Source: Verrucomicrobiota bacterium
GTDB taxonomy: Bacteria; Verrucomicrobiota; Verrucomicrobiia; Limisphaerales; UBA1096
Length of the DNA: 15,414 bases
Reading direction: 5' to 3'
Assembly (NCBI GenBank): GCA_003972865.1
Contig: QOAX01000176.1
Coordinates: forward strand, 1-15,414
A program made the position numbers and the translations under genes. Under the pieces are notes generated by a model. It was not told where the DNA came from. It worked only from the letters and a program-made list of their open reading frames with translations, and made no database searches. Positions 6,207-12,765 of the stretch are shown in pieces (position 1 is the first letter of the stretch; each line of letters begins with the position of its first letter).

Positions 6207-7718
6207 ATGAGCCGATTCTCTTTACTTTTTTTGGCATTCGCCGTCTTTACTGCGCCAGCGCTTGACCAAGCGGATACGCAGCCCAACATCGTTTTTTTTA
6301 TCGCCGACGACCTGGCCTGGGACGACCTCGGCTGCACCGGCAACCCCGGCGTCCGCACGCCAAACCTCGACCGTTTGGCCAAAGGCGGCATGCGATTCAC
6401 CAACGTCTATCTGACCATCAGCTCATGCAGCCCGAGCCGGGCCAGTATCATCACCGGCACCTACCCGCACCAGACCGACGCCGAGCAACTTCACTGGCCG
6501 CTGCCGGCCGACCGGCTCACGTTCGTCGAGTTGCTCAAGGCCTCCGGCTACTGGACGGCGGCGGCCGGCAAGTGGCATCTCGGCAACGCGGTGAAAGATC
6601 GTTTCGACGAAGTCCGCGAAGCTGATGTGTCCGGATTTCAACTGCCCACCGGTGAGGCGGCCAAGGCGGGGAAGATTGTGCAGAATGTCATCGGCGATGC
6701 GCGCAGTGGCTGCGATCAATGGGTGCCGTTGCTCAAGGCCAGGCCAAGGGACCGACCGTTTTTCCTGTGGCTCGCCGCGCTCGATCCGCACCGCGACTAC
6801 GACGAAGGCATCCTCGAGCAACCTCACAAGCCGGGGGATGTTCGCCTGCCGCCGTACGTCGCCGACACGCCGAAGTCGCGTCGCGACTACGCGCTGTACT
6901 ACGACGAGATCACACGGCTCGACCGCTTCGTTGGCGGGGTGATTGCCGAGTTGAAAAAACAGAACGTCGCCGACAACACGTTCGTGCTGTTCATCAGCGA
7001 CAACGGCCGGCCGTTCCCGCGCGACAAGACAACGCTGTACGACAGCGGCATCAAAACGCCGTTCATCGTCCACTGGCCGGGCCGCGTTTCCGCCAACAGC
7101 CAGTGCAACAGTCTGGTCAGTTCGATCGACATCGCGCCTGCGTTTCTGGAGTTGGCCGGTTTATCGAAGCCGAAGGTTTTCGAAGGGAACAGCTTCCTGC
7201 CGCTGCTGCATAATCCGAAACAGAGCATCCGCGACTTCGTGTTCGCGGAACGCAACTGGCACGACTACGAGGATCGCGTTCGCTCCGTTCGCAACAGGCG
7301 TTTCAAGTACATCCGCAATTTTTACGACGACCTGCCCAATACGCCACCGGCGGACGTCGTGCGCTCGGTGGCCTATCGCGAAATGATCCGGCTGCGCGAC
7401 GAGGGCAGACTCGTCGATGTACAAAAAAACACCTTCATCCAGCCGCGAGCCAAGGAGGAGTTGTACGACGTCCAGACCGATCCGTTCGAGTTGAAGAACC
7501 TCGCTGCCGACCCTACGCAGGTCAAGCGGCTTAAACGCTTCCGCCGCACCTTAGTCAAGTGGCAAAAAGAAACGGGTGATGCCGAGCCCAAATTTCGCAC
7601 GCTCGACGAGTTTGGCCGGGAAGATGGCCAAGCGCTGCCGGTGCGCGAACGCCCACGCCCCGACAAGGTCGAAATGACCAGGCGCCTTGAGGAATACTAC
7701 CGCAAACAAGCCAAATAA
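6207..7718 (+). CDS. Exported sulfatase, N-sulfoglucosamine sulfohydrolase-like
   Basis: Formylglycine-dependent type I sulfatase (S1) that hydrolyses sulfate esters or N-sulfates, probably of polysaccharides in the periplasm. The N-terminus MSRFSLLFLAFAVFTAPALDQ is a signal peptide. Calcium ligands D34 and D35 lie in FIADDLAWDD. SCSPSRASIITG carries the formylglycine cysteine C74 and R78 of the C-x-P-S-R motif. AGKWHLG gives K122 and H124, DPHRDYD gives H195, FISDNGRPF gives D265 and N266, and K283 lies in GIKTPF. All expected catalytic residues are present. The length (503) is normal. The SSCSPSRAS and PFFLWLAALDPHR context resembles heparan N-sulfatase (sulfamidase) relatives, but substrate cannot be assigned. 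The C-terminal motif KEELYDVQTDPFELKNLA is the usual sulfatase tail. It starts 21 bases after panE. No maturase (FGE or anSME) is in the window. Confidence 0.92.
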   Translation: MSRFSLLFLAFAVFTAPALDQADTQPNIVFFIADDLAWDDLGCTGNPGVRTPNLDRLAKGGMRFTNVYLTISSCSPSRASIITGTYPHQTDAEQLHWPLPADRLTFVELLKASGYWTAAAGKWHLGNAVKDRFDEVREADVSGFQLPTGEAAKAGKIVQNVIGDARSGCDQWVPLLKARPRDRPFFLWLAALDPHRDYDEGILEQPHKPGDVRLPPYVADTPKSRRDYALYYDEITRLDRFVGGVIAELKKQNVADNTFVLFISDNGRPFPRDKTTLYDSGIKTPFIVHWPGRVSANSQCNSLVSSIDIAPAFLELAGLSKPKVFEGNSFLPLLHNPKQSIRDFVFAERNWHDYEDRVRSVRNRRFKYIRNFYDDLPNTPPADVVRSVAYREMIRLRDEGRLVDVQKNTFIQPRAKEELYDVQTDPFELKNLAADPTQVKRLKRFRRTLVKWQKETGDAEPKFRTLDEFGREDGQALPVRERPRPDKVEMTRRLEEYYRKQAK

Positions 7719-7738
7719 CCCCGCCCTTGGCCATGCGG

Positions 7739-7765
7739 AAAACGGCTGGCCAAGCGGCCGGTTTT
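7739..7765 (+). promoter_or_regulatory. Intercistronic hairpin between the two sulfatase genes
   Basis: AAAAC (7739-7743) pairs with GTTTT (7761-7765), continued by GGC (7744-7746) with GCC (7757-7759) and a T-G and a G-C pair. The apical loop falls in a TGGCCAAG copy. One bulged G (7760) is needed. The arm ends in four T. It lies in the 68-base gap after the first sulfatase and 21 bases before the start of the second, so it could be a partial terminator, an attenuator or an mRNA processing/stability site. Confidence 0.4.
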
Positions 7766-7786
7766 GCGGAAAGCTCTCCGCCACCT

Positions 7787-9250
7787 ATGAATTCTCACAT
7801 CCGAACCACACTGTTCAGCGGGCTGATCGGTGCCTTTGCGCTTGGCCAGATTTCACCACCCCAGGTTGCTGCCGCCAACGAGCAACCGCCCAATGTCGTT
7901 GTCATTTTCATCGACGACATGGGCTATGCGGACATCGGCCCGTTCGGCGCCAAGGCGTATCCCACGCCCCACCTCGATCGCATGGCCCGGGAGGGGCGCA
8001 AGTTCACCGACTTTTACGTCACGCAGGCCGTGTGCAGCGCCTCGCGGGCGGGGTTGCTCACCGGCTGCTACAACGTGCGTGTCGGCATCCTCGGCGCGCT
8101 TGGCCCCGGCGCGAAGCATGGCATCAACGCCAGCGAAATGACGCTCGCCGAGGTCTGCAAACAGAGAAACTACGCCACTGCCATCTACGGCAAATGGCAC
8201 CTTGGCCACCACAAGCAATTCCTGCCGTTGCAGCATGGGTTCGACGATTACTTCGGCCTGCCGTACTCGAACGACATGTGGCCGTACCATCCCGGTGTGC
8301 TGCACCTGCCGATGGAGCAGCGCCTCAAGCGCTGGCCGCACCTGCCGCTCATCGACAAGAATGAAATCATCAACGCACAAGTCTCCGGCAAGGTTCAGGA
8401 ACAGCTTACCACGGATTACACCGAGCGTGCGGTGTCGTTCATCGAGAAGAACAAGGAGCGCCCGTTTTTCCTCTACGTGCCACACTCGATGGTGCACGTG
8501 CCGCTGTATGTATCCGACAAGTTCAAGGGCAAGAGCGGTGCCGGCCTGTTCGGCGACGTGATGATGGAGGTGGACTGGAGTGTCGGCCGGATCCTCGACA
8601 CGCTCCGCAAAAACAAGCTCGACAAAAACACGCTCGTCATCTTCACCGCCGACAACGGCCCGTGGCTCAGCTACGGCGAGCACGCCGGTTCGGCCGCGCC
8701 GCTGCGCGAAGGCAAGGGCACGATGTTCGATGGCGGCTGCCGCGAGAGCACGCTAATGTGGTGGCCCGGCACCGTCCCGGCTGGCAGCGTTTGCCGCACC
8801 CCGGCGATGACGATCGACGTCTTGCCAACGGTTGCCGAACTGATCGGCGCCAAGCTCCCGGACCACAAGATCGACGGCAAAAGCATCGTGAACCTCGTCA
8901 AGGGCACCAGCGACAAAAGCCCGCAGGAGGCGTATTACTTTTATTACGGCAAACAGTTGCAGGCCATTCGCTCGGGCAAATGGAAGCTCCACTTCCCGCA
9001 CGCCTACCGCACCATGGCCGGCCGCCCCGGCGGCAAGGATGGCATCCCGACCAATTACACCCAGGCCAAGATCGGCCTGTCGCTCTTCAACCTCGGGAAA
9101 GACATCGGCGAAACCACCGACGTGAAGGACAAGCACCCGAAGGTCCTGGCCAGGCTGCAGGTGCTTGGCCAGGTGATGCGCAAGGAACTCGGCGACCAGG
9201 GCAAGAAAGGCGACGGCCAACGCGAACCGGGCCGCTTGGCCAAGCGCTGA
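7787..9250 (+). CDS. Exported arylsulfatase-type sulfatase
   Basis: Second formylglycine sulfatase, 487 residues, probably periplasmic. The chosen ATG 7787 begins MNSHIRTTLFSGLIGAFALG..QVAAANE, a good signal peptide with a likely cleavage site near AAA-NE. In-frame starts at 7727 and 7733 would add about 20 residues read through a hairpin, so they are disfavoured. Metal ligands D43 and D44 are in FIDDMGYADIGPFG. VCSASRAGLLTG holds the formylglycine cysteine C83 and R87 in the C-x-A-S-R form of the sulfatase motif. YGKWHLG gives K136 and H138, VPHSMVHVP gives H233, FTADNGPW gives D289 and N290, and PLREGKG gives K310. It resembles arylsulfatase A/GalNAc-6-sulfatase-like enzymes of PVC bacteria; the substrate is unknown. 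The charged C-terminal tail (GKKGDGQREPGRLAKR) ends inside a full copy of the CGCTTGGCCAAGCG palindrome that also flanks the stop codon. Confidence 0.92.
   Translation: MNSHIRTTLFSGLIGAFALGQISPPQVAAANEQPPNVVVIFIDDMGYADIGPFGAKAYPTPHLDRMAREGRKFTDFYVTQAVCSASRAGLLTGCYNVRVGILGALGPGAKHGINASEMTLAEVCKQRNYATAIYGKWHLGHHKQFLPLQHGFDDYFGLPYSNDMWPYHPGVLHLPMEQRLKRWPHLPLIDKNEIINAQVSGKVQEQLTTDYTERAVSFIEKNKERPFFLYVPHSMVHVPLYVSDKFKGKSGAGLFGDVMMEVDWSVGRILDTLRKNKLDKNTLVIFTADNGPWLSYGEHAGSAAPLREGKGTMFDGGCRESTLMWWPGTVPAGSVCRTPAMTIDVLPTVAELIGAKLPDHKIDGKSIVNLVKGTSDKSPQEAYYFYYGKQLQAIRSGKWKLHFPHAYRTMAGRPGGKDGIPTNYTQAKIGLSLFNLGKDIGETTDVKDKHPKVLARLQVLGQVMRKELGDQGKKGDGQREPGRLAKR
9233..9246 (+). repeat. Full 14-bp palindrome CGCTTGGCCAAGCG at the end of sulfatase 2
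   Basis: Perfect 14-bp palindrome ending one base before the TGA at 9248-9250. It encodes the last residues (RLAKR) of the sulfatase and lies about 12 bases before the GTG start of the PAP2 gene. It is one of the two perfect 14-bp copies of the iterated word that I found in this window. Confidence 0.85.
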
Positions 9251-9257
9251 TTGGCCC

Positions 9258-10097
9258 GTGGTCGATCGAACAACCATCCCGTTCGGGGCACGGTTCTGGC
9301 GGCTTTGGCGGCCGGTTTGGCGGCGCCGCCACAAGGCCAACGGCCTGCTGTTCCCGGCGCTGCTGTTGTTCTGGGTGATGCTGCTGATCAGCCCCTACAT
9401 GATCACCAACCGCATGGCGGCTTGGGCGCAGCACACGCCGATCAGCGCGGAGCTAAAAAATAACAAAACGGATTACACGATTTCGCGACAGGACGAGCGA
9501 ACGGCGTGGGACCCGAAGTCGCTCTTCCGCGACAGTGAAGGCCGCTATCTCGACTACAAAATCCCGGCCATCAACTGGACCATTTGGCTGTACCTGTCGC
9601 TCTTCGGTTACTACTGCGCCTTTTACGCGGCGCAAAAGAACGACCGTGGACGAGCCGAGTCGCTGGTGATGGCCCAGGCTTGGGCGGTGACGAGCTGGAT
9701 CGCCTATCCCGTCTTCGCCGTGTTGCCGGCGGACATCGACCTGCGCTGGCAGTTGGGTGAGATGGAGGGAATCTACGGCTTCATTTACGGCGCATTCCAC
9801 ATCCTTGACGAGCCGTTCAACGCCTGGCCGTGCCTCCACATCGCGCAGAGTTTCATCATGGCCGCGGCGCTGTCGCGCTGGTGGCTGCAACGCAAATGGA
9901 CCTGGGCGGTTTGGCTGCTTTGGCCGGCCTGGCTGGGCCTGTGCCTCAGCGTGCTGACCACCAAGCAGCATTTCATCTGGGACGCCATCACCGGCGCACT
10001 GCTGGGCTTGGGCGTGTGGGGGTGGATGATGCGGCCCGGATTTCGGCATCTCGACAGCGTGGCCGATGACGATTTGCCCCTGGCCAGGCTGGCGTAA
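9258..10097 (+). CDS. PAP2-superfamily integral membrane protein (Aur1/inositolphosphotransferase-like)
   Basis: Predicted multi-pass inner-membrane lipid phosphatase or phosphotransferase, 279 residues. A positively charged N-terminus (ARFWRLWRPVWRRRHKAN) precedes the first membrane span, LLFPALLLFWVMLLISPYMI (30-49). Further hydrophobic spans lie near 107-125, 141-158, 198-210, 215-233 and 243-258. Two of the PAP2 catalytic signatures are visible: PCLHIAQS (191-198, H194) corresponds to PSxH, and TTKQHFIWDAITG (234-246, H238 and D242) corresponds to the final H-x3-D motif. The classic first K-x6-RP motif is not evident, as is usual for the Aur1/PAP2_3 branch. Substrate is unknown; a role in phospholipid or sphingolipid-like headgroup transfer is inference. 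The GTG 9258 start is 7 bases after the sulfatase stop codon, suggesting translational coupling; no strong Shine-Dalgarno is seen. Confidence 0.8.
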   Translation: MVDRTTIPFGARFWRLWRPVWRRRHKANGLLFPALLLFWVMLLISPYMITNRMAAWAQHTPISAELKNNKTDYTISRQDERTAWDPKSLFRDSEGRYLDYKIPAINWTIWLYLSLFGYYCAFYAAQKNDRGRAESLVMAQAWAVTSWIAYPVFAVLPADIDLRWQLGEMEGIYGFIYGAFHILDEPFNAWPCLHIAQSFIMAAALSRWWLQRKWTWAVWLLWPAWLGLCLSVLTTKQHFIWDAITGALLGLGVWGWMMRPGFRHLDSVADDDLPLARLA

Positions 10098-10103
10098 AAA
10101 ATC

Positions 10104-10145
10104 GGCCGCCGGCAAGGGGATGGGTGTGGAGGTTTGCCGGCGGCC
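10104..10145 (+). terminator. 12-bp perfect inverted repeat with G-rich loop between convergent genes
   Basis: GGCCGCCGGCAA (10104-10115) and TTGCCGGCGGCC (10134-10145) are perfect 12-base arms around an 18-base G-rich loop. The repeat starts 6 bases after the PAP2 stop codon and would form a very stable stem in either strand's RNA. It lacks a U-tract, so it may act as a bidirectional or factor-dependent terminator for the convergent PAP2 and purQ genes. The rest of the gap (10146-10250) contains a second G-rich tract and no gene that I can see. Confidence 0.6.
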
Positions 10146-10250
10146 TACGACCCATGGCTGGGATGGGAGGGGGATGCCACAGGTCGCTGAACGACAAAGC
10201 TACCCCGATTTTCCCCTAAAGCAACCCCCAAAATACCCAAAGAATTGGAC

Positions 10251-10979
10251 TCAAGCTTCAGTGACAGCGGCTTGGCCAAGGCCGGCTCCGGCCTCGAGAT
10301 GGCGAAGCATGCCCTCGAAAACCAGGCGGCCATCATCCTCGCCGAGGATGTCTTCGCTGGCCCGCTCCGGATGGGGCATCATGCCGCAGATATTGCGGCC
10401 CTCGTTGCAGATGCCGGCGATGTTCAGCAGCGAACCGTTCGGGTTCGCCCCGTCAGTCAACTCGCCAGCCTCGGTGGTGTATTGGAAGAGAATCCGCTCG
10501 TTGGCCTGCAACTTGGCCAAGGTTTCCTCGTCAGCAAAGTAACATCCCTCGCCATGGGCAATCGGCACCCGGAGTACCTTGCCCTCCGGCACCTCGCGGG
10601 TGAACGGCGAATCAGCGGTTGGAACCTTGAGAAAGACATGCTCGCAGCGGAACTGCAGTGAGCGGTTCCGCACGAGCGCCCCCGGCAGCAGGCCGCACTC
10701 GCACAAAATCTGGAAGCCGTTGCAGATGCCGATGACCAGTCCGCCGCTGTTGGCGAATGCCTTCACGGCTTTCATCACCGGGCTGAACTGCGCAATCGAG
10801 CCGGTACGCAGATAGTCGCCGTAGCTGAAGCCGCCAGGCACCACCACGGCATCGGCGTCGCCGATCGATTCCTGCTTGTGCCAGAGGTAATCGGCGTCCT
10901 GCCCGAGGACGTTGCCCAGCACATGGACGCAGTCCTGGTCGCAATTCGAGCCGGGAAACTGGAGGATAACAAAGCGCAT
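10251..10979 (-). CDS. purQ: FGAM synthase glutaminase subunit PurQ
   Basis: Glutamine amidotransferase (class I, triad type) subunit of phosphoribosylformylglycinamidine synthase. It supplies ammonia to PurL for the FGAR to FGAM step of purine synthesis in the cytoplasm. The N-terminus MRFVILQFPGSNCDQD is family-typical. VVVPGGFSYGDYLRTG (45-60) precedes the nucleophile C86 in GICNGFQ. The histidine and glutamate of the triad are H203 and E205 in MMPHPER. ANPNGSLLNIAGICN also matches. The length is 242, compared with about 227 in Bacillus. The start at ATG 10979 is 6 bases after the purS stop codon, so the two genes form a tight purS-purQ pair. purL is not in the window. Two copies of CTTGGCCAAG lie inside the gene in two different codon phases. 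Confidence 0.97.
   Translation of the reverse strand: MRFVILQFPGSNCDQDCVHVLGNVLGQDADYLWHKQESIGDADAVVVPGGFSYGDYLRTGSIAQFSPVMKAVKAFANSGGLVIGICNGFQILCECGLLPGALVRNRSLQFRCEHVFLKVPTADSPFTREVPEGKVLRVPIAHGEGCYFADEETLAKLQANERILFQYTTEAGELTDGANPNGSLLNIAGICNEGRNICGMMPHPERASEDILGEDDGRLVFEGMLRHLEAGAGLGQAAVTEA
10271..10280 (+). repeat. CTTGGCCAAG palindrome inside purQ (copy 1)
   Basis: Perfect 10-bp core palindrome near the 3' end of purQ. On the coding strand it is read as CTT GGC CAA (Leu-Gly-Gln). Confidence 0.7.
10512..10521 (+). repeat. CTTGGCCAAG palindrome inside purQ (copy 2)
   Basis: Perfect 10-bp core palindrome in the middle of purQ. On the coding strand it is read as C TTG GCC AAG (Leu-Ala-Lys), a different phase from the copy at 10271. 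Confidence 0.7.
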
Positions 10980-10985
10980 CCGGGC

Positions 10986-11222
10986 TTACTCGATGGTGAA
11001 GTGGTAATCCTCGATCACCGGGTTGCTGAGGAGCTTGTGGCACGCCTCGTCGATCTTCGGCCGCCACGACTCGGCGTCACCCTCCAGCTCGATCTCGAGG
11101 TATTTGCCGACGTGAACGGCCTTCACGCCTTCGTAGCCCATGTGCTCCAGCGCGGTCTGCACCGTCTTGCCCTGCGGATCGAGCACGGCCTTCTTGGGGG
11201 TGATGACTATCTTGGCTTTCAT
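10986..11222 (-). CDS. purS: FGAM synthase subunit PurS
   Basis: Small non-catalytic subunit (78 residues) that bridges PurQ and PurL in the three-part FGAM synthase complex. Family features are MKAKIVITPKKAVLDPQGKTVQTALEHMGYEGVKAVHVGKYLEIELEG, in which the PKKAVLDPQG and GK.LEIELEG patterns are diagnostic, and the C-terminal ACHKLLSNPVIEDYHF. The length is normal (80-85 in relatives). ATG 11222 gives the canonical N-terminus. The gene precedes purQ by 6 bases and is divergent from the metallo-beta-lactamase gene. No clear Shine-Dalgarno or strong promoter can be named in the shared 139-base upstream region. Confidence 0.96.
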   Translation of the reverse strand: MKAKIVITPKKAVLDPQGKTVQTALEHMGYEGVKAVHVGKYLEIELEGDAESWRPKIDEACHKLLSNPVIEDYHFTIE

Positions 11223-11361
11223 TCATTGCGCGAACCCGGCGCGGCCAGGGCAGTGTCAGGCCAAGCGCGGCGGCGAACCAGTTAATTTTGTTCACAGCCG
11301 GAAATTTGCGCCTGGCCAAGTTTTGCTTTGCCGCGGCCAAGCGATTGGTCAAGCTCCCCGC
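11223..11361. promoter_or_regulatory. Divergent intergenic region between purS and the beta-CASP gene
   Basis: This 139-base region must hold promoters for purS (minus) and probably the beta-CASP gene (plus). A less GC-rich patch at about 11282-11308 is the likeliest promoter site, but I cannot name convincing -35/-10 pairs. It carries three GGCCAAG words (near 11260, 11310 and 11333) and a near-copy GGTCAAG (near 11347), an unusually dense cluster of the iterated word. Confidence 0.4.
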
Positions 11362-12741
11362 GTGAAGCTTTCCTTCCACGGCGCGGTCCGGACGACGACC
11401 GGTTCCCGGCATCTGCTCGAGGTCAATGGCACGCGGCTGCTGCTCGACTGCGGCCTGTATCAGGGCAAGCGGCAGGAATCAATCGAACGCAACCAGCAGT
11501 TCCCGTTCGACCCCAAGTCGGTGGACGCTGTCATCCTCAGCCACGCGCACATCGACCACATCGGCAACCTGCCCAACCTCCACAAGCAGGGTTTTGCGGG
11601 GAATGTTTACTGCACGTTCGCCACGCGCGACCTCGCGGCGATCATGCTCGAGGACTCAGCGCGAATTCAGGTCGCCGACGCAGCGTACGTCTCGAAGAAG
11701 CACAAAAAGAAGGGCCTGCCGCCGGTCGAGCCGCTTTATTTGCCGGAAGACGCCGAGAGCGCGGTGCGGCAGTTCGTCTCGCTTGGCTATGAGCGGCCGA
11801 TCCCGGTGGCCAACGGCGTGAAGCTGACCTTCCGCGACGCCGGGCACATCCTCGGCTCGGCACAGGTCATCCTCGACATCGACGAAGGCGGCACGAAACG
11901 CCGGCTGCTGTTCAGCGGCGACATCGGCCGCGGCGACCACGCGATCCTGCGCGACCCGCAGCCGGTCGAGGATATCGACGTATTGCTCGTCGAGAGCACC
12001 TACGGCAACCGCGAGCACACGGCGCAATCCGGGCTGTCGGACGAAGTCGAGGCGCTGCTCGCCGGCACGCTGAACAACGGCGGCAAGGTGATCATCCCGG
12101 CGTTCTCGGTGGGCCGAACGCAACTGCTCGTTTACACGCTGCACCAGCTCGTCGAGGCCGGCCGGTTGCCGGGCTTCCCCATCTACGTGGACAGTCCGCT
12201 CAGCGTGAACGCCACCGAGGTTTTCCGGCTGCATTCCGAGTGTTTCAACAGCGACATCTACACGTTCCTGCGCGAGAAGGAGAACCCGTTCGGCATGGAC
12301 AACCTGACGTACATCCGCAAGGCGTCCGAGTCGATCAAGCTCAACAGCCTCGACGGCCCGGCGATCATCATCAGCTCAAGCGGCATGTGCGAGGCGGGCC
12401 GCATCCGCCACATCAGCAACCCGGACGACCTCATCCTGTTCGTCGGCTACTGCGCCTACAACACGCTCGGCTCGGTGATCCGCGCCGGCATCGACCCGGT
12501 GTACATCTTCGGGGAGCCGCACAAAGTGAAAGCCAAGATCGAGAGCTTCGACGGCTTCTCCGCCCACGCCGACAAAAGCGAGCTGGCCGACTACGTGAAA
12601 AGCCTCACCGGCGACATCAAAAAAATCTTCGTCGTCCACGGCGAGGAAGACTCGAGCCTGGCCTTCGCCGACACGCTCCGCCAACTCAAGCCAAGCGCAA
12701 AAGTCACCGTGCCGGAGCTGAACGAATCGTTTGAAGTTTAA
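11362..12741 (+). CDS. Beta-CASP metallo-beta-lactamase (YSH1/CPSF-like RNase)
   Basis: Predicted zinc-dependent RNA-processing nuclease of the metallo-beta-lactamase/beta-CASP class, 459 residues, cytoplasmic. Zinc-binding HAHIDH is at 61-66, followed by H162 (GHILGSAQ) and D187 (SGDIGR). Beta-CASP features are ESTYGNREH (211-219), SSSGMCEAGRIRH (338-350) and FVGYCAYNTLG (360-370). The C-terminal histidine motifs are FSAHADK (H402) and VVHGEED (H426). Length and layout match bacterial relatives of CPSF-73/YSH1 annotated as exonuclease of the beta-lactamase fold. The actual RNA substrate is unknown. GTG 11362 is chosen because MKLSFHGAVRTTTGSRHLLE is the natural family start; the open frame extends upstream to 11140, but that part lies over the promoter region and purS. 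The gene converges on the ABC permease gene across 24 bases. Confidence 0.93.
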   Translation: MKLSFHGAVRTTTGSRHLLEVNGTRLLLDCGLYQGKRQESIERNQQFPFDPKSVDAVILSHAHIDHIGNLPNLHKQGFAGNVYCTFATRDLAAIMLEDSARIQVADAAYVSKKHKKKGLPPVEPLYLPEDAESAVRQFVSLGYERPIPVANGVKLTFRDAGHILGSAQVILDIDEGGTKRRLLFSGDIGRGDHAILRDPQPVEDIDVLLVESTYGNREHTAQSGLSDEVEALLAGTLNNGGKVIIPAFSVGRTQLLVYTLHQLVEAGRLPGFPIYVDSPLSVNATEVFRLHSECFNSDIYTFLREKENPFGMDNLTYIRKASESIKLNSLDGPAIIISSSGMCEAGRIRHISNPDDLILFVGYCAYNTLGSVIRAGIDPVYIFGEPHKVKAKIESFDGFSAHADKSELADYVKSLTGDIKKIFVVHGEEDSSLAFADTLRQLKPSAKVTVPELNESFEV

Positions 12742-12748
12742 GGCCAGG

Positions 12749-12762
12749 CGCTTGGCCAAGCG
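12749..12762 (+). repeat. Full 14-bp palindrome CGCTTGGCCAAGCG in a convergent gap
   Basis: Perfect 14-bp palindrome filling most of the 24-base gap between the ends of the beta-CASP gene (12741) and the ABC permease gene (12766). It could form a hairpin in both transcripts, but there is no U-tract. With no coding constraint here, preservation of the complete word supports a DNA- or RNA-level function. Confidence 0.85.
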
Positions 12763-12765
12763 GAG

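Noticed and set aside
11140..11361. N-terminal extension of the beta-CASP protein to an upstream start
   Set aside because: It would overlap purS and the divergent promoter region and has no similarity to the family; the natural N-terminus begins at GTG 11362.
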